Origin: Armatimonadota bacterium
Lineage (GTDB): Bacteria; Armatimonadota; Armatimonadia; Armatimonadales; Capsulimonadaceae
Reading direction: 5' to 3'
Assembly: GCA_025354405.1 (NCBI GenBank)
Contig: JANXMY010000027.1
Coordinates: 1-64,000 of the forward strand
Length of the DNA stretch: 64,000 bases
How positions within the stretch are numbered: position 1 is the stretch's first letter; every line of letters begins with the position of its first letter. The position numbers were made by a program, and so were the translations under genes. The notes beneath the pieces are model-generated. The model was not told the DNA's origin and ran no database searches. It saw nothing but the letters and a program-made list of their open reading frames with translations. Below, one piece after another: positions 1-9,700 of this stretch.

Positions 1-629
1 TGCAGTCGTGCCAGGCGCACCGTTTTCACTGGCGAGTGCCCCACAGAGTTTTGAAACAAGCGGCAAAGATGCTCCGGTGTCACGCACGCAGCAGCGGCAA
101 GCTGAGAGAGTGAGAGATGAGCCGCCGGATTTTCTTCCAAACGTGCAAAAATAAACGCACATACCTGCTCGACGGCATTCGGCCAGGCTCTCTGCGACAG
201 ACTGCCCATCCCCCGCTGCCCGGTGCGAAACACCGTGACCATCAGCTGAAGCGTCTGCTGCGCCTGCTCCGTGTCCCCCTGATCCAAAGAGGCGAGGAGA
301 TGCTGAAAGAGCGACTTCAGAATATCGTCCGTCATCGACTCCCGTACTAGAGGCCATAAAGATAAGTTGTTCGGGGGATTTCGTATCTGGAAATGCACAT
401 AGGCATGTCGAGTTCGCTTTTTTCGGTCCCAGCGAAAGAAATCGGTCTCTCCGGGCTGGCAGAGCACAAAGGAGCCCTCCGGGGCGAGAGTCGTGCTCTC
501 GCCTCGAAGGTATTCTGCATCTCCCTGCAGCAGCCAGACAAACTCCCAGTCCTGCATTTTTCGCGGCCCAAACGTTGCTCCGGGAGGATAAGCCGCAACC
601 CCGACCATCGAGGACAAAACGATTTCCAA
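1..629 (-). CDS. AraC-family transcriptional regulator (partial)
   Basis: Transcription factor cut by the window start; about 209 codons are visible. The N-terminal part (PPGATFGP, then CQPGETDFFRWD) looks like the cupin-type ligand-binding half of AraC proteins. The last visible part (LSLSQLAAAACVTPEHLCRLF, then GHSPVKTVRLARL) is the first helix-turn-helix of the AraC DNA-binding domain. I chose the TTG at 629 because AAGGACGG precedes it by a few bases; an ATG at 608 is the alternative. It starts 11 nt after the GH2 glycosidase stop and probably shares its transcript, so it may control that sugar unit (inference). Confidence 0.85.
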   Translation of the reverse strand, partial: MEIVLSSMVGVAAYPPGATFGPRKMQDWEFVWLLQGDAEYLRGESTTLAPEGSFVLCQPGETDFFRWDRKKRTRHAYVHFQIRNPPNNLSLWPLVRESMTDDILKSLFQHLLASLDQGDTEQAQQTLQLMVTVFRTGQRGMGSLSQRAWPNAVEQVCAFIFARLEENPAAHLSLSQLAAAACVTPEHLCRLFQNSVGHSPVKTVRLARL

Positions 630-640
630 ATTGCCGTCCT

Positions 641-3600
641 TTATGGCAAAGCCTTCTTTGCTGCCAGAAAAGCCAGAGCATTCGCCAGCCATCTCTGCCG
701 CATCGCGGGATGCATCGGCGGCATGCACTGGAACAGCACTGTTCCCCTCCCCAGAGGGGCAGTGAACGTCCCTGCCCCGAGGCTGCGGTCATGGTCTCGC
801 CCAAAACCAGTGATGATCTCGACCCCTTTTCCGTCCACGCGCAGCCCATTGGCTCCTGAAGTGCCTACCTGGTAGTCACTCTTCATGGCTTCGTTCACGG
901 GTAAGCCATCATAGACCGGATGCTGCCTCACAAAATACCAGCACCCCATCCAGGGTGCACGAGAGCGTCCGACTAGGCCTGCGTATTGAAATGCTCCCGC
1001 CGCCGCAAGCTGCCGGGCCTCCTGGTCCGCGACATGATCATCCTGCGTATCAATTAGCAGGGGCATTCCGAGTCGAACACGGGCAAGTATGGCTTCGTTC
1101 AGCAGATCGGGAGTCTGATACGGCTGCCACAACTGGCCACTTTTGTCGGTGTACGCAGTATCGCCGAAATAAACAGCGATTACTTTTTTACCATCCTCCG
1201 CCTTGATCGCGGCAAATGTGGCATTGTCCGCCGCAACAGTTCCGGCTTTGACTTCGACGATACCTTGCGGCGCATCAACGGTAAAAGTCTTCTGGAGAGC
1301 AATATTTTTGCCGCCGGCTTCCGCGAAAATGTCAAAGTCATGCAGCACCTGTCGACCATTAATCAATACATCAAATTTTCGCCGGGCCGGCTGTGTTTGA
1401 TAAGTTTCCGCAAACAGTAGGGTCACCGATACCGAACCGGGCTTCAGCCCGGCTATCACAAAATTCGTGTCGGCCGATTGGCCGTATCGCTGGGTCTGAT
1501 ACAGGTGGGAATCCTGCGTTTTTAGAACCGTATCGGCAGTGATGTAAAGACTACCCCGGAGTCCTCCCGCAATCGCAAGCGCATCGTATTTTCCTTCTGC
1601 CCGGTAGGGTTCGGCACGGACTCCGCTCAATGCCGAAATCTCTTTCTCCAGAGCGCTGCCAAGCACTCCGATCTGGAGGTTTGGCAGACGGCGCACTCCC
1701 ACAACGCGGAGTTCGCGTACCTGTTTCGCCCCGGCGGGATTTGCAAATGCGAACGTCAGATGGTACACCCCTTCCTGAGTCAGCGCTGGAGTAGCGACCC
1801 CAGCCTTGACCGGGTAAACAAACTGGTCTTTCAGAAACACAGGAGCCGGGTAATTTCCCAGCAGGCGGGTGCGCCCCGCCGGATCGGTGAGAGAGAGCTT
1901 CAGCAGGCCAGATACAGGTCGATTCGTCTCGTTCAGTAAGTAGAGATCGAGCGTCGCCGCTTCGCCTGCACGCAGCACAGAGTGGCGCGGTTTGGCGACG
2001 GGCAGAATGGGTGCCAGCCGTTCCTGGATCACAGAAGGATCGCCGTGGAAATTCCGTAGATTATCCACCAGGCCAGAATGGTCCTCGATTGCCGTCGTCT
2101 CCCATCCACTCATCGTCACATAATCGTTAGCATCCGAGAGCCGCGCATTCTCTGCCAAGTTGCCCCAGTAGTCATATTGTTTGCTCCCAATCGAATGGAA
2201 CAGTGCGCCTGCCGTCGGAAAGGCCGCCCGGAAACCCCATTTGTCTAAAAATTCATTGTAGGTGTCCAGCAATTCCTGATGATCTCTGAGGTCATAACTT
2301 TTCCCGCCTGCGGCCTTGATTTGTGAGACCATGAGTGCATGATTATCCAGCACTCCTGATCCACCCATCTCCCCCCAGTCGACAATCTCCTTCATATTCG
2401 TACTTCGATAGGCAAAATCGTCCGGGTTCTTATAATCGTCGTCCTGCCAGACGGCATCTGGGTAGCCGACCGTGTGGGCATCCGACCAGCCGGAATAACC
2501 ATCGCCTTGGTCAGAGTACACCGCGTCGTCAAACGGCTTCATCCATGCTTCGCCCTTTGTCGATATACCGCTTTTCAATACGATCGTTCGCGAAGGGTCT
2601 TCCCGATGCATTCGTCGTAACAAGAAAAAGACACGTGGGTTTTTCAGATCAAAATCCGCTTCGTTCTGCACGACATACATCACCAGCGAAGGGTGGCTGC
2701 GAGCGTCGCGTATCATGCCGAGGATCTTCTGCTCCATGTATTTTTCGCCGGAGGTTATCGCCTCGCCGCTGTCGGTCGGCGCATGTGGACCGATCGCAAA
2801 CTGTCCCCCGCCTGGCTCCATATAGCGCAGCAGGCCCAGACGATCCTGAGCGTCAAGCACTTCAGCCCTGCCGATATTACGATGGAAATTCAGGCAGTTC
2901 AAGCCAAGCTTTTTAGCTTGTGTCACTTCTTTCATTGCCAGCGCCGGTGTCGGCCACAGCCCGTTCAGGCCCCAGAATCCCCAGGAGATCGCGGAGTAGA
3001 TACGAATCCGCTGCCCATTCAGCCGCAGGAGGGCATTCGTGCCGATTCCCTCCGGCGCAAACCAGCGAAACCCGAAAGTTACATTCCGCGAATCCGTTGA
3101 CTTTGCTCCGACCCAGTCACAGCGCAGCCGGTAGAGGGACGGAGAATTGATGTCCCAGAGACTTGCAGTGGGGCAGGTCAGAGTGGTCTCCAATGGCAAA
3201 TCTGATCCAGCAGCCAGTGAGGCAGGGACGAGTTTTACCGCCAGAACAGCATTTGTCGTGGGGTTGAGAATGGAGAGGCGCAGCGTCCCTGAAACGCTCT
3301 GCCCAGTGCCGTTTCGCAGCACAGCATGGGCCTGAATTGTCCGCGGCTGCGGCGTGTTCAGTACCCATGCCTCGGTTAGATAGACAGGAGAATGTGCGGA
3401 GAGAGTGATGGCTCGGTCCAGACCTCCAAAGCCGTGACTGAGAAAGAGACTTGTTTGGCCCCATTGATAGGTGTCCCAGTCGCCCCAGTCTAAGCGCCCT
3501 CCGGGATTGGTGATACGGATCGCCAGCTGATTGATCTGTCCCGGCCTGACTGCTCGGCTAACATCACAATCGAAACCAGTCTCCGACACGAGGCTATAGC

Positions 3601-4096
3601 CAACGAGTGTTTGGTTCAGATAGACTTCCGCCCGCTGACGTGCCCCGCGGATATGGAGAATAGTCGTTTTCCCGGCAAACGAGGCCGGAACCGTCACTGG
3701 CGTCCACCACCAGGAGACCCCTTTGTAGTTTCCGTTCTGGACCTGGTGGTCCTCACCTTCATAAAGATACTCATTCTGATAGGGACGGAGTCCGAACTTA
3801 CCCCAGAAATGCTGCTCGACGGTCGAAGGAAGCACGACAGGGATTCCCTGCGCCGCCGACAGCACCTTCCAGCCGCCCGAGGGTTCCTTTTCCGGCAGAG
3901 AAGACAGCGCCTTTTCTCCGGGCAAGTAAACCTGGTCCGCTTGCCAGGGGGCCGTTGTGTCGGGCCACAGGCGCCACCCGCTATCGGGGACTGACAGCAT
4001 GAGTGCCGGGGAAGAGATCGAGGCACTCTGTGATCTTCCAATCGATGACAACAAAAGCAGGAACAGAAAGAAGCAGTGGACGCGAGGATTATTCAT
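641..4096 (-). CDS. Secreted GH2 beta-galactosidase-like glycosidase with malectin-like and ThuA-like C-terminal modules
   Basis: 1151-residue exported glycoside hydrolase. A signal peptide (residues 1-25) is followed by the GH2 jelly-roll, immunoglobulin-like and TIM-barrel domains. The acid/base is probably Glu479 in VVQNEA and the nucleophile probably Glu576 in DWGEMGG, both typical GH2 contexts. Around residues 850-970 there is a malectin-like carbohydrate-binding module (LLFAETY, FDVLINGRQV). The last 180 residues resemble the glutamine-amidotransferase-like/ThuA fold (QCMPPMHP near the end). It overlaps the ThuA gene by 4 nt and is followed by an AraC regulator. Substrate cannot be told from sequence; beta-galactosides or beta-glucuronides are typical. 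Confidence 0.85.
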   Translation of the reverse strand: MNNPRVHCFFLFLLLLSSIGRSQSASISSPALMLSVPDSGWRLWPDTTAPWQADQVYLPGEKALSSLPEKEPSGGWKVLSAAQGIPVVLPSTVEQHFWGKFGLRPYQNEYLYEGEDHQVQNGNYKGVSWWWTPVTVPASFAGKTTILHIRGARQRAEVYLNQTLVGYSLVSETGFDCDVSRAVRPGQINQLAIRITNPGGRLDWGDWDTYQWGQTSLFLSHGFGGLDRAITLSAHSPVYLTEAWVLNTPQPRTIQAHAVLRNGTGQSVSGTLRLSILNPTTNAVLAVKLVPASLAAGSDLPLETTLTCPTASLWDINSPSLYRLRCDWVGAKSTDSRNVTFGFRWFAPEGIGTNALLRLNGQRIRIYSAISWGFWGLNGLWPTPALAMKEVTQAKKLGLNCLNFHRNIGRAEVLDAQDRLGLLRYMEPGGGQFAIGPHAPTDSGEAITSGEKYMEQKILGMIRDARSHPSLVMYVVQNEADFDLKNPRVFFLLRRMHREDPSRTIVLKSGISTKGEAWMKPFDDAVYSDQGDGYSGWSDAHTVGYPDAVWQDDDYKNPDDFAYRSTNMKEIVDWGEMGGSGVLDNHALMVSQIKAAGGKSYDLRDHQELLDTYNEFLDKWGFRAAFPTAGALFHSIGSKQYDYWGNLAENARLSDANDYVTMSGWETTAIEDHSGLVDNLRNFHGDPSVIQERLAPILPVAKPRHSVLRAGEAATLDLYLLNETNRPVSGLLKLSLTDPAGRTRLLGNYPAPVFLKDQFVYPVKAGVATPALTQEGVYHLTFAFANPAGAKQVRELRVVGVRRLPNLQIGVLGSALEKEISALSGVRAEPYRAEGKYDALAIAGGLRGSLYITADTVLKTQDSHLYQTQRYGQSADTNFVIAGLKPGSVSVTLLFAETYQTQPARRKFDVLINGRQVLHDFDIFAEAGGKNIALQKTFTVDAPQGIVEVKAGTVAADNATFAAIKAEDGKKVIAVYFGDTAYTDKSGQLWQPYQTPDLLNEAILARVRLGMPLLIDTQDDHVADQEARQLAAAGAFQYAGLVGRSRAPWMGCWYFVRQHPVYDGLPVNEAMKSDYQVGTSGANGLRVDGKGVEIITGFGRDHDRSLGAGTFTAPLGRGTVLFQCMPPMHPAMRQRWLANALAFLAAKKALP

Positions 4097-4785
4097 TTTG
4101 CAAGCTCTTCTGCATGCGCAGCCCAGAGAAGTCCGCGCACCATCAGCGGCAGAATGTCAGGCTGCTCAACTACATCGGCATGGTGCCCAAGTGCATTATA
4201 GTAGACGCGTCCCTTGCCGTACATGCGGGTCCAGAGGACCGGCATATCGAAAGAGCCATTTGGGACATGTGGTCCGTCGGCGACGGGGAAACGTGTCACC
4301 GCGAGGACTTGATTCGACGGGTCCGTGTGCAGATAATACTGCTCACTCTTCACGGAAAACTCGGGGACCGACCCGGCCGTGATAAAGTGATCCGGCTGCG
4401 TAATTCGAACCGTATATTCTACACCGTCGTTTCCGGGGTGAGAAACCCACTGCCCGCCAGTCATAAACTGCCACTCCGTGTTTTCGCGAAATGCATCGCA
4501 CATCCCCCCATGGCAGCCGCCGAGACCAACGCCGCTGAGAACAGCTTCCTGCACCGGCTGAAACTGCTCGTTCGAAATCTGGCTCATGGTAAAGATCGGG
4601 ACTATGAGTGAAAGCTGCTTGAGCTTTTCACCGTCGAGAAAAGCATCCAGCGTCGTCGCGACTTCGACCTCGAAGCCTTTGGCCGTCAGCTCCCGCTCAA
4701 AAATGGCGGCAACCTGCTCGGGCTCGTGCCCGTCCCAGCCACCCCAGACGATCAATGCCTTGCGCTCACTTGTTGTTTGTACCAC
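4093..4785 (-). CDS. ThuA-domain protein (trehalose-utilisation family)
   Basis: 230 residues, a full-length ThuA domain with a class I amidotransferase-like fold. Seen: the N-terminal beta strand KALIVWGGWDGH, the central GGCHGG, and the C-terminal YNALGHHADV typical of the family. ThuA proteins are tied genetically to trehalose or other disaccharide catabolism but their reaction is not settled. Starts at a GTG with AGGAGT nine bases upstream, and its end overlaps the GH2 glycosidase start by 4 nt, so the two are translationally coupled. First gene of this sugar unit; the roughly 100 bp before it hold a possible TATAAA box only. Confidence 0.85.
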   Translation of the reverse strand: MVQTTSERKALIVWGGWDGHEPEQVAAIFERELTAKGFEVEVATTLDAFLDGEKLKQLSLIVPIFTMSQISNEQFQPVQEAVLSGVGLGGCHGGMCDAFRENTEWQFMTGGQWVSHPGNDGVEYTVRITQPDHFITAGSVPEFSVKSEQYYLHTDPSNQVLAVTRFPVADGPHVPNGSFDMPVLWTRMYGKGRVYYNALGHHADVVEQPDILPLMVRGLLWAAHAEELAK

Positions 4786-4888
4786 GGTGTGATCACTCCT
4801 CTATGTTTATAGACTAGAATTAGCGAGGTTAAAAGAGAAGTCCTGCCTGAATCACGAAGTAAGCCATAAATAGGGGAAAGTTGACGAA

Positions 4889-6079
4889 TTATTGAAGTAG
4901 GCGCAGAAGGGCGCGGGATGGACTCAATAGAGCATGGCGCGCAGCCTGTACCCGCTGCAAAGCTTCTTCCGGCGTCTCTGCGAGAGCTGTCAAATGTCCC
5001 ATTTTGCGGCCAGGGCGTGCATCTTCTTTGCCGTACAGGTGTAAATTAAGATTTGGCAAAGCGAGGACCGATGCCCAGTTAGGCGTCCCCTGCTCCCAGA
5101 GATCTCCCAGAAGATTTGCCATTGCCGCCGAACGCAGCCGCTCAGTCGAACCCAGCGGCAGGCCGCAGACTGCCCGAAGCTGCTGCTCAAACTGGCTGGT
5201 CACATGAGCGTCGAGCGTCAAATGCCCGGAGTTGTGCGGGCGAGGTGCGATCTCATTGACCAGCAGCTTGCAGTCGGAGGTCAGAAAAAACTCGACACAA
5301 AGCGTCCCGACCACGTCAAGTGCCTCAAGGATCAAACGAGTAATCGCAATGGCTTCGGCCTCGATATTGACCTGCTCGGTGCCTAGCAGCGGCGGCGTGA
5401 CGGACAGATCCAGAATACCGTCGACGTGCTGATTTTCTATCAGGCCATAATGGGCAAAATCACCATTGATTCCGCGGGCGGCGACAAGCGAAATTTCACG
5501 ATCAAAGGAAATGTATCCCTCTAAAACGCACTCCTCTCCGCCGAGAGTTTCCCAGGCTGATGCTGCCTCGCTTCGATTATGAATTCGCACCTGACCTTTG
5601 CCATCGTATCCAAAACCGGCGGTCTTGAGTATTGCCGGTGTGCCCAGTTTAGCCAGGGCAGATTCAAGTTCGGAGAGGGTTCTCACATGATGGAACGGCG
5701 CACAGGGAATCCCTTGATTCGCGAGAAAGGTCTTCTCCCGCAGCCGGTTTTGGGCAATATGCAGGACTTCTCCGCCAGGGCGGACCGGCACAATCTCTGC
5801 GACTGCTTGAGCCGTCGCCGCCGGCACGTTTTCGAATTCAAACGTCACTACGGAAACCTGTCTGGCGAACTCCCGTACTGCTCCCAAGTCTTCGTAGGCC
5901 GCCACCACTTCCCGGTCTGCGACCTGCCCCGTTGGCGTATCTGTATCCGGGGAAAACGTGTGCACCCGGTAGCCCATACGCCGGGCTTCCAGCGCAAACA
6001 TTCGTCCGAGCTGTCCGGAACCAAGGACGCCAATGGTCGCGCCCGGAAGAACAGGACTAGAGATTGCGTGGTGAGTCAA
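4889..6079 (-). CDS. purK: N5-carboxyaminoimidazole ribonucleotide synthase PurK
   Basis: 396-residue ATP-grasp enzyme that carboxylates AIR with ATP and bicarbonate in purine synthesis. Seen: [16 protein letters not shown] at the N-terminus, the ATP-grasp core ([12 protein letters not shown]), and [12 protein letters not shown] near the active site. The reading frame is open further upstream, but only because it runs antiphase through purE; the start fitting the family is TTG at 6079, which overlaps the purE stop (TTGA) and has GGGAGA upstream. Last gene of the pyrR-to-purK run. Confidence 0.93.
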   Translation of the reverse strand: MTHHAISSPVLPGATIGVLGSGQLGRMFALEARRMGYRVHTFSPDTDTPTGQVADREVVAAYEDLGAVREFARQVSVVTFEFENVPAATAQAVAEIVPVRPGGEVLHIAQNRLREKTFLANQGIPCAPFHHVRTLSELESALAKLGTPAILKTAGFGYDGKGQVRIHNRSEAASAWETLGGEECVLEGYISFDREISLVAARGINGDFAHYGLIENQHVDGILDLSVTPPLLGTEQVNIEAEAIAITRLILEALDVVGTLCVEFFLTSDCKLLVNEIAPRPHNSGHLTLDAHVTSQFEQQLRAVCGLPLGSTERLRSAAMANLLGDLWEQGTPNWASVLALPNLNLHLYGKEDARPGRKMGHLTALAETPEEALQRVQAARHALLSPSRALLRLLQ

Positions 6080-6567
6080 GGCAGAACATCTCCCAGCACT
6101 TTTTCGGTCTGTTCCTGCCGGAACCGTCTTAGCTTCTCGCGCAGCTCGGGCCGGGTGTTGGCGAGGATCGCAATCGCAAGCAGTGCGGCGTTGGTCGCCC
6201 CAGCTTTGCCGATGGCCAGAGTGCCGACGGGAATACCCGCCGGCATCTGGACGATGGAAAGGAGCGAGTCTTGCCCGCTTAGTGCCTGACTCTGAACGGG
6301 AACGCCGAGCACAGGGACCAGCGTCTGCGCGGCAACCATGCCCGGAAGATGCGCCGCCCCACCCGCTCCGGCGATGATGACTTCCAGGCCGCGGCCCTCT
6401 GCAGTCTGGGCAAACTCCCCCATCAGCTGCGGCGTCCGGTGGGCGGAGACAATTCCGCACTCATGCGGCACGTCGAACTGTGTCAAAATCTCGTCGGCGG
6501 AGCGCATCGTTTCCCAGTCGGACTTGCTGCCCATAATCACGGCTACCAGCGGCATAATCTCAGTCAT
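6076..6567 (-). CDS. purE: N5-carboxyaminoimidazole ribonucleotide mutase PurE
   Basis: 163 residues, usual length for class I PurE. It moves the carboxylate of N5-CAIR to give CAIR, the step after PurK. The N-terminal [11 protein letters not shown] and SAHRTP motifs hold the active-site Ser, Asp and His; [11 protein letters not shown] and [22 protein letters not shown] are the family's other conserved blocks. Starts 3 nt past the carB fragment stop and overlaps purK by 4 nt, so these are read from one mRNA. Confidence 0.96.
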   Translation of the reverse strand: MTEIMPLVAVIMGSKSDWETMRSADEILTQFDVPHECGIVSAHRTPQLMGEFAQTAEGRGLEVIIAGAGGAAHLPGMVAAQTLVPVLGVPVQSQALSGQDSLLSIVQMPAGIPVGTLAIGKAGATNAALLAIAILANTRPELREKLRRFRQEQTEKVLGDVLP

Positions 6568-6570
6568 AGC

Positions 6571-8250
6571 CTACGCTTCACTTTCCGCTTCGTAGCAGGA
6601 ATAGAAATAGGGAGTCGCCGCCTCGAATTCCGCCGCACACGTATCCACCATCTTGTAAGCCGGTGAGAGGCCCATCTCTCGAACCCAGCCTGTGACATGA
6701 GCTTCGGGGATGGAAAATAGACTTGCCAGGTGACGGTTTGCGAAGCCCTTATGCTTTGCCTCCGTCAGCAAAACCTGAGCCTCGGGGGTGAGCGGTTCAG
6801 AAGGCCGGTACCACTGCCAGTGACTGCGCAGCTTCTCTTCCAGCTGGACCAAGCGCTGAATTTTAGTAAGGAACCAAGGATCCACACCCGACAAATCGGC
6901 GACTTCGCTGACGAGCATTCCCCGATGAAAGGCTTCGGCAATCAAAAACAGCCGCTGGTCGGTCGCCTCGATCAGGCCGCTTTCGATCTCCATTTCCGTG
7001 AGCAGATCGGCGTTTTTAGGGCGCAGGCCAATCTGGCCGATTTCCAGGCAGCGGATTGCTTTCATCAGACCACCCTCGAAGCTGCGGTCGATGGCCATCA
7101 CTTCCCCGGTCGCCTTCATCTGCGTCGTAATCCGCCGGTCCGCCCGTGTAAACTTGTCAAAAGGCCAGCGGGGGATCTTCACAACAATATAATCAAGCGC
7201 CGGCTCGAAACAGGCAAGGGTCTTCTGCGTCACAGCATTCGGGATTTCGTCGAGATGCAGGCCAATCGCAATCTTCGCCGCGACACGAGCAATTGGATAG
7301 CCCGTTGCCTTGCTCGCCAGGGCCGACGATCGGGAAACACGTGGGTTAACCTCGATTATATAATAGGCGAAAGATTTTGGGTCTAATGACATTTGAACGT
7401 TACAGCCGCCTTCGATCCCCAGAGCACGAATGATCTTCAGCGCCGCGGTACGCAGCATCTGATACTCTTTGTCTGAAAGTGTCTGCGAAGGAGCAACAAC
7501 GATGGAGTCGCCTGTATGCATCCCCATCGGGTCGAAGTTTTCCATGTTGCAGACAGTGATACAGGTGTCGGCGGAGTCGCGCATGACTTCATACTCGATC
7601 TCCTTCCAGCCGGAAAGGTACCGCTCCACCATGACCTGATGCCGGGGAGATAATTTGAGGCCACGGGTCCCGATTTCGATCAGCTGTGCCGGGGTCCGTG
7701 CGATACCACCGCCTGTCCCACCCAGGGTATAGGCAGGGCGGACAATCAGCGGCCAAGGGGCCTCTTCGTTTCGTGAAAGCACTTCCAGCGCGACCTCGTC
7801 TTCGATGATCCAGCTCTCAGGCACAGGCTCACCGATCTCCTGCATCAACGCCCGAAAAATCTCCCGATCTTCGGCTTTCCGAATTGTGGAAAGCGGCGTC
7901 CCCAGCAGCTTCACGTCGTACTTGTCCAGAACGCCCGCCTCTGCCAGCTCAGTCGCCAGGTTGAGACCAGTTTGACCGCCAAGTGTCGGTATCAGACCAT
8001 CAGGCCGCTCTTTGGCAATGATCCGTTCTAAAAACTCAACGTTTAACGGCTCGATATACACCGCATCCGCCGTCTCGGCATCGGTCATAATCGTTGCCGG
8101 ATTGGAGTTGACCAGCACCACGGAGATGCCTTCCTCGCGCAGCGAGCGGCATGCCTGTGTCCCGGCATAATCGAATTCAGCGGCCTGCCCGATGATGATT
8201 GGGCCGCTGCCGATGACAAGGACTTTTCGGATTTCAGAGTTTTTGGGCAT
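6571..8250 (-). CDS. carB: Carbamoyl-phosphate synthase large subunit, N-terminal half only (split CarB)
   Basis: 559 residues matching the first half of CarB: the first ATP-grasp domain (carboxyphosphate synthesis) and the oligomerisation domain. Seen: [21 protein letters not shown] start, GGTGGGIA loop, [20 protein letters not shown]. It ends at the family's natural hinge ([13 protein letters not shown]) where full-length CarB of about 1070 residues would continue into the second ATP-grasp (carbamate kinase-like) and the regulatory MGS domain. No C-terminal half follows in any frame: purE starts 3 nt later. Split carB genes are known in Methanocaldococcus and Aquifex, so a second gene elsewhere is the likeliest explanation. 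Same run as carA. Confidence 0.9.
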   Translation of the reverse strand: MPKNSEIRKVLVIGSGPIIIGQAAEFDYAGTQACRSLREEGISVVLVNSNPATIMTDAETADAVYIEPLNVEFLERIIAKERPDGLIPTLGGQTGLNLATELAEAGVLDKYDVKLLGTPLSTIRKAEDREIFRALMQEIGEPVPESWIIEDEVALEVLSRNEEAPWPLIVRPAYTLGGTGGGIARTPAQLIEIGTRGLKLSPRHQVMVERYLSGWKEIEYEVMRDSADTCITVCNMENFDPMGMHTGDSIVVAPSQTLSDKEYQMLRTAALKIIRALGIEGGCNVQMSLDPKSFAYYIIEVNPRVSRSSALASKATGYPIARVAAKIAIGLHLDEIPNAVTQKTLACFEPALDYIVVKIPRWPFDKFTRADRRITTQMKATGEVMAIDRSFEGGLMKAIRCLEIGQIGLRPKNADLLTEMEIESGLIEATDQRLFLIAEAFHRGMLVSEVADLSGVDPWFLTKIQRLVQLEEKLRSHWQWYRPSEPLTPEAQVLLTEAKHKGFANRHLASLFSIPEAHVTGWVREMGLSPAYKMVDTCAAEFEAATPYFYSCYEAESEA

Positions 8251-9241
8251 GATGACTTCCGTCTAGAAAAGCAGAGACTATCTTGAAATAGCGGTCGGAT
8301 TCCTCAATCCAAGGGTAATGACCGCTGCGCTCGAAAACAACAAGTTGCGAAGTATGAGCCGGAAGATCGTCCTTGATTTCCTGCGCAATCTCCGGCAATG
8401 CGACCCGGTCAAACCGGCCGACGCAAATGAGTGTAGGAATTGCTAAATTTTTCATCTCAGGACGCGGGTCATAGCCCTTTATCGTGCCACCGACGATCCA
8501 CTCTGGGTCGTCCCCTACCATGGCATAATAAATTGCATTATTTAAATCGTCAATCTTTTCTCCGGATCGGAATATTTTAGCGTTATTCTCCGGATGATAC
8601 CAGTAAAGGTCGTCGGTAGGCCTGCTGTATAATTTCTCGTACTGCTCCGATCCAGTTTTGATACCTTTCGCTCGCATCGCGGCTAGCTTTTTCCAAGTTT
8701 CGGGGAAGCGGGTCGACGCTTCGTGATTGCAGCTGTCGATATTCTGCTGAAAGCCTTTTGCCCCTAAAATCGTATCAGAGAGAATCAGATGATCCGTGAG
8801 CTCAGGGTACTTTAAAGCGTAGGCCAGTGCGGGCATCCCGCCGTAGGATTGCCCCAAAAGTGTAATCGTCTTCAGTTTTAGGGCGACGCGAAGAGCTTCA
8901 ATGTCTTCTATGTCTCTCTCGATAGTATACTTTTTCGGATCTCTCAGGCGATCCGAGCGGCCGCGGCCCAGGTTGTCGAAATATATCACCCTATGGTGCA
9001 CAGCAAGCCGTGAGAACCAGGGATGAAATGCGGCATGGCTGCCTCCAGGACCTCCCGCGACTAGAACTATCGGCGGACCATGACCTTCGGTTTCGTAGTA
9101 GATTCGTCCCTGCGGCGTTGTGACGTACCGCCCATGTCCATGGAGCGGCACGTGATAGTTCGGAGTTATCAGGGATGTTTGCGCGATGGCACAGACGCCG
9201 CTGAGCATCCAGAGCAAACAGATTAAAACCATCTTTCTCAT
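8234..9241 (-). CDS. Exported alpha/beta-hydrolase, prolyl-aminopeptidase (S33)-like
   Basis: 335 residues with a signal peptide (cleavage near residue 20) and an alpha/beta-hydrolase fold. The oxyanion region VAGGPGGSH and the nucleophile elbow GQSYGG (Ser132) match S33 peptidases such as proline iminopeptidase; the catalytic Asp is probably in CVGRFD and the His in SGHYPW. Overlaps the carB fragment by 17 nt and lies 3 nt after the DinB-like gene, so it is part of the long operon but has no obvious link to nucleotide synthesis. Substrate unknown. Confidence 0.82.
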   Translation of the reverse strand: MRKMVLICLLWMLSGVCAIAQTSLITPNYHVPLHGHGRYVTTPQGRIYYETEGHGPPIVLVAGGPGGSHAAFHPWFSRLAVHHRVIYFDNLGRGRSDRLRDPKKYTIERDIEDIEALRVALKLKTITLLGQSYGGMPALAYALKYPELTDHLILSDTILGAKGFQQNIDSCNHEASTRFPETWKKLAAMRAKGIKTGSEQYEKLYSRPTDDLYWYHPENNAKIFRSGEKIDDLNNAIYYAMVGDDPEWIVGGTIKGYDPRPEMKNLAIPTLICVGRFDRVALPEIAQEIKDDLPAHTSQLVVFERSGHYPWIEESDRYFKIVSAFLDGSHHAQKL

Positions 9242-9244
9242 TCT

Positions 9245-9700
9245 CTAACCTCGCGCCTTTTCGTCTTCCAGTCGCTGCAGCACACGCCCGCGGCAAAGCA
9301 GCTCCAATTCCAAGATGTGCCAAAAGATTCCACCAATGGGCATGTTCGTTTCATGGCGGTTCGTCTGAGGATCACCGGGCACGGTTCGAACCGCCCGCAG
9401 ACCATCGAAACCGAGTGGCTCCAGGACCCGTCGCGAAATTTCGCGAGTCGCTGTCAGCGCCTCCGCCAGGGAAGGGCCATCGGGGAAATCTTCCGTCCGA
9501 GGCCGATTCTCCGGATATCCGGCGATCAGGTGACCGATCCAGTACCGCTCGGATCGGACGAAATCCAGTAAAATGGCGCGAAGGTCACGCCCTGTCGGCC
9601 CAGGGTCACTGTCCAGCTGTAATTCTTTCAGCAGCTGGACCATCTCCACCAGCTCCAGATGAGCATCATCCCAGTACGGATAGAGTTCCGCAAGTTTCAC
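9245..9700 (-). CDS. DinB-family four-helix protein
   Basis: 151 residues with the DinB/YfiT four-helix-bundle pattern: a His after the first long stretch (IGHLIAGYPE) and a late HilELE-type helix (FWHILELELLCRGRVLQ) that usually supply metal-binding His residues. Members include damage-inducible proteins and thiol transferases; function here is unknown. GTG start overlaps the symporter stop (GTGA), showing translational coupling. Confidence 0.75.
   Translation of the reverse strand: MKLAELYPYWDDAHLELVEMVQLLKELQLDSDPGPTGRDLRAILLDFVRSERYWIGHLIAGYPENRPRTEDFPDGPSLAEALTATREISRRVLEPLGFDGLRAVRTVPGDPQTNRHETNMPIGGIFWHILELELLCRGRVLQRLEDEKARG

Noticed and set aside
6571-6580. Frameshift as the cause of the short carB
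   Set aside because: No CarB second-half sequence exists in any frame downstream; purE begins at once, so the gene is split, not frameshifted.
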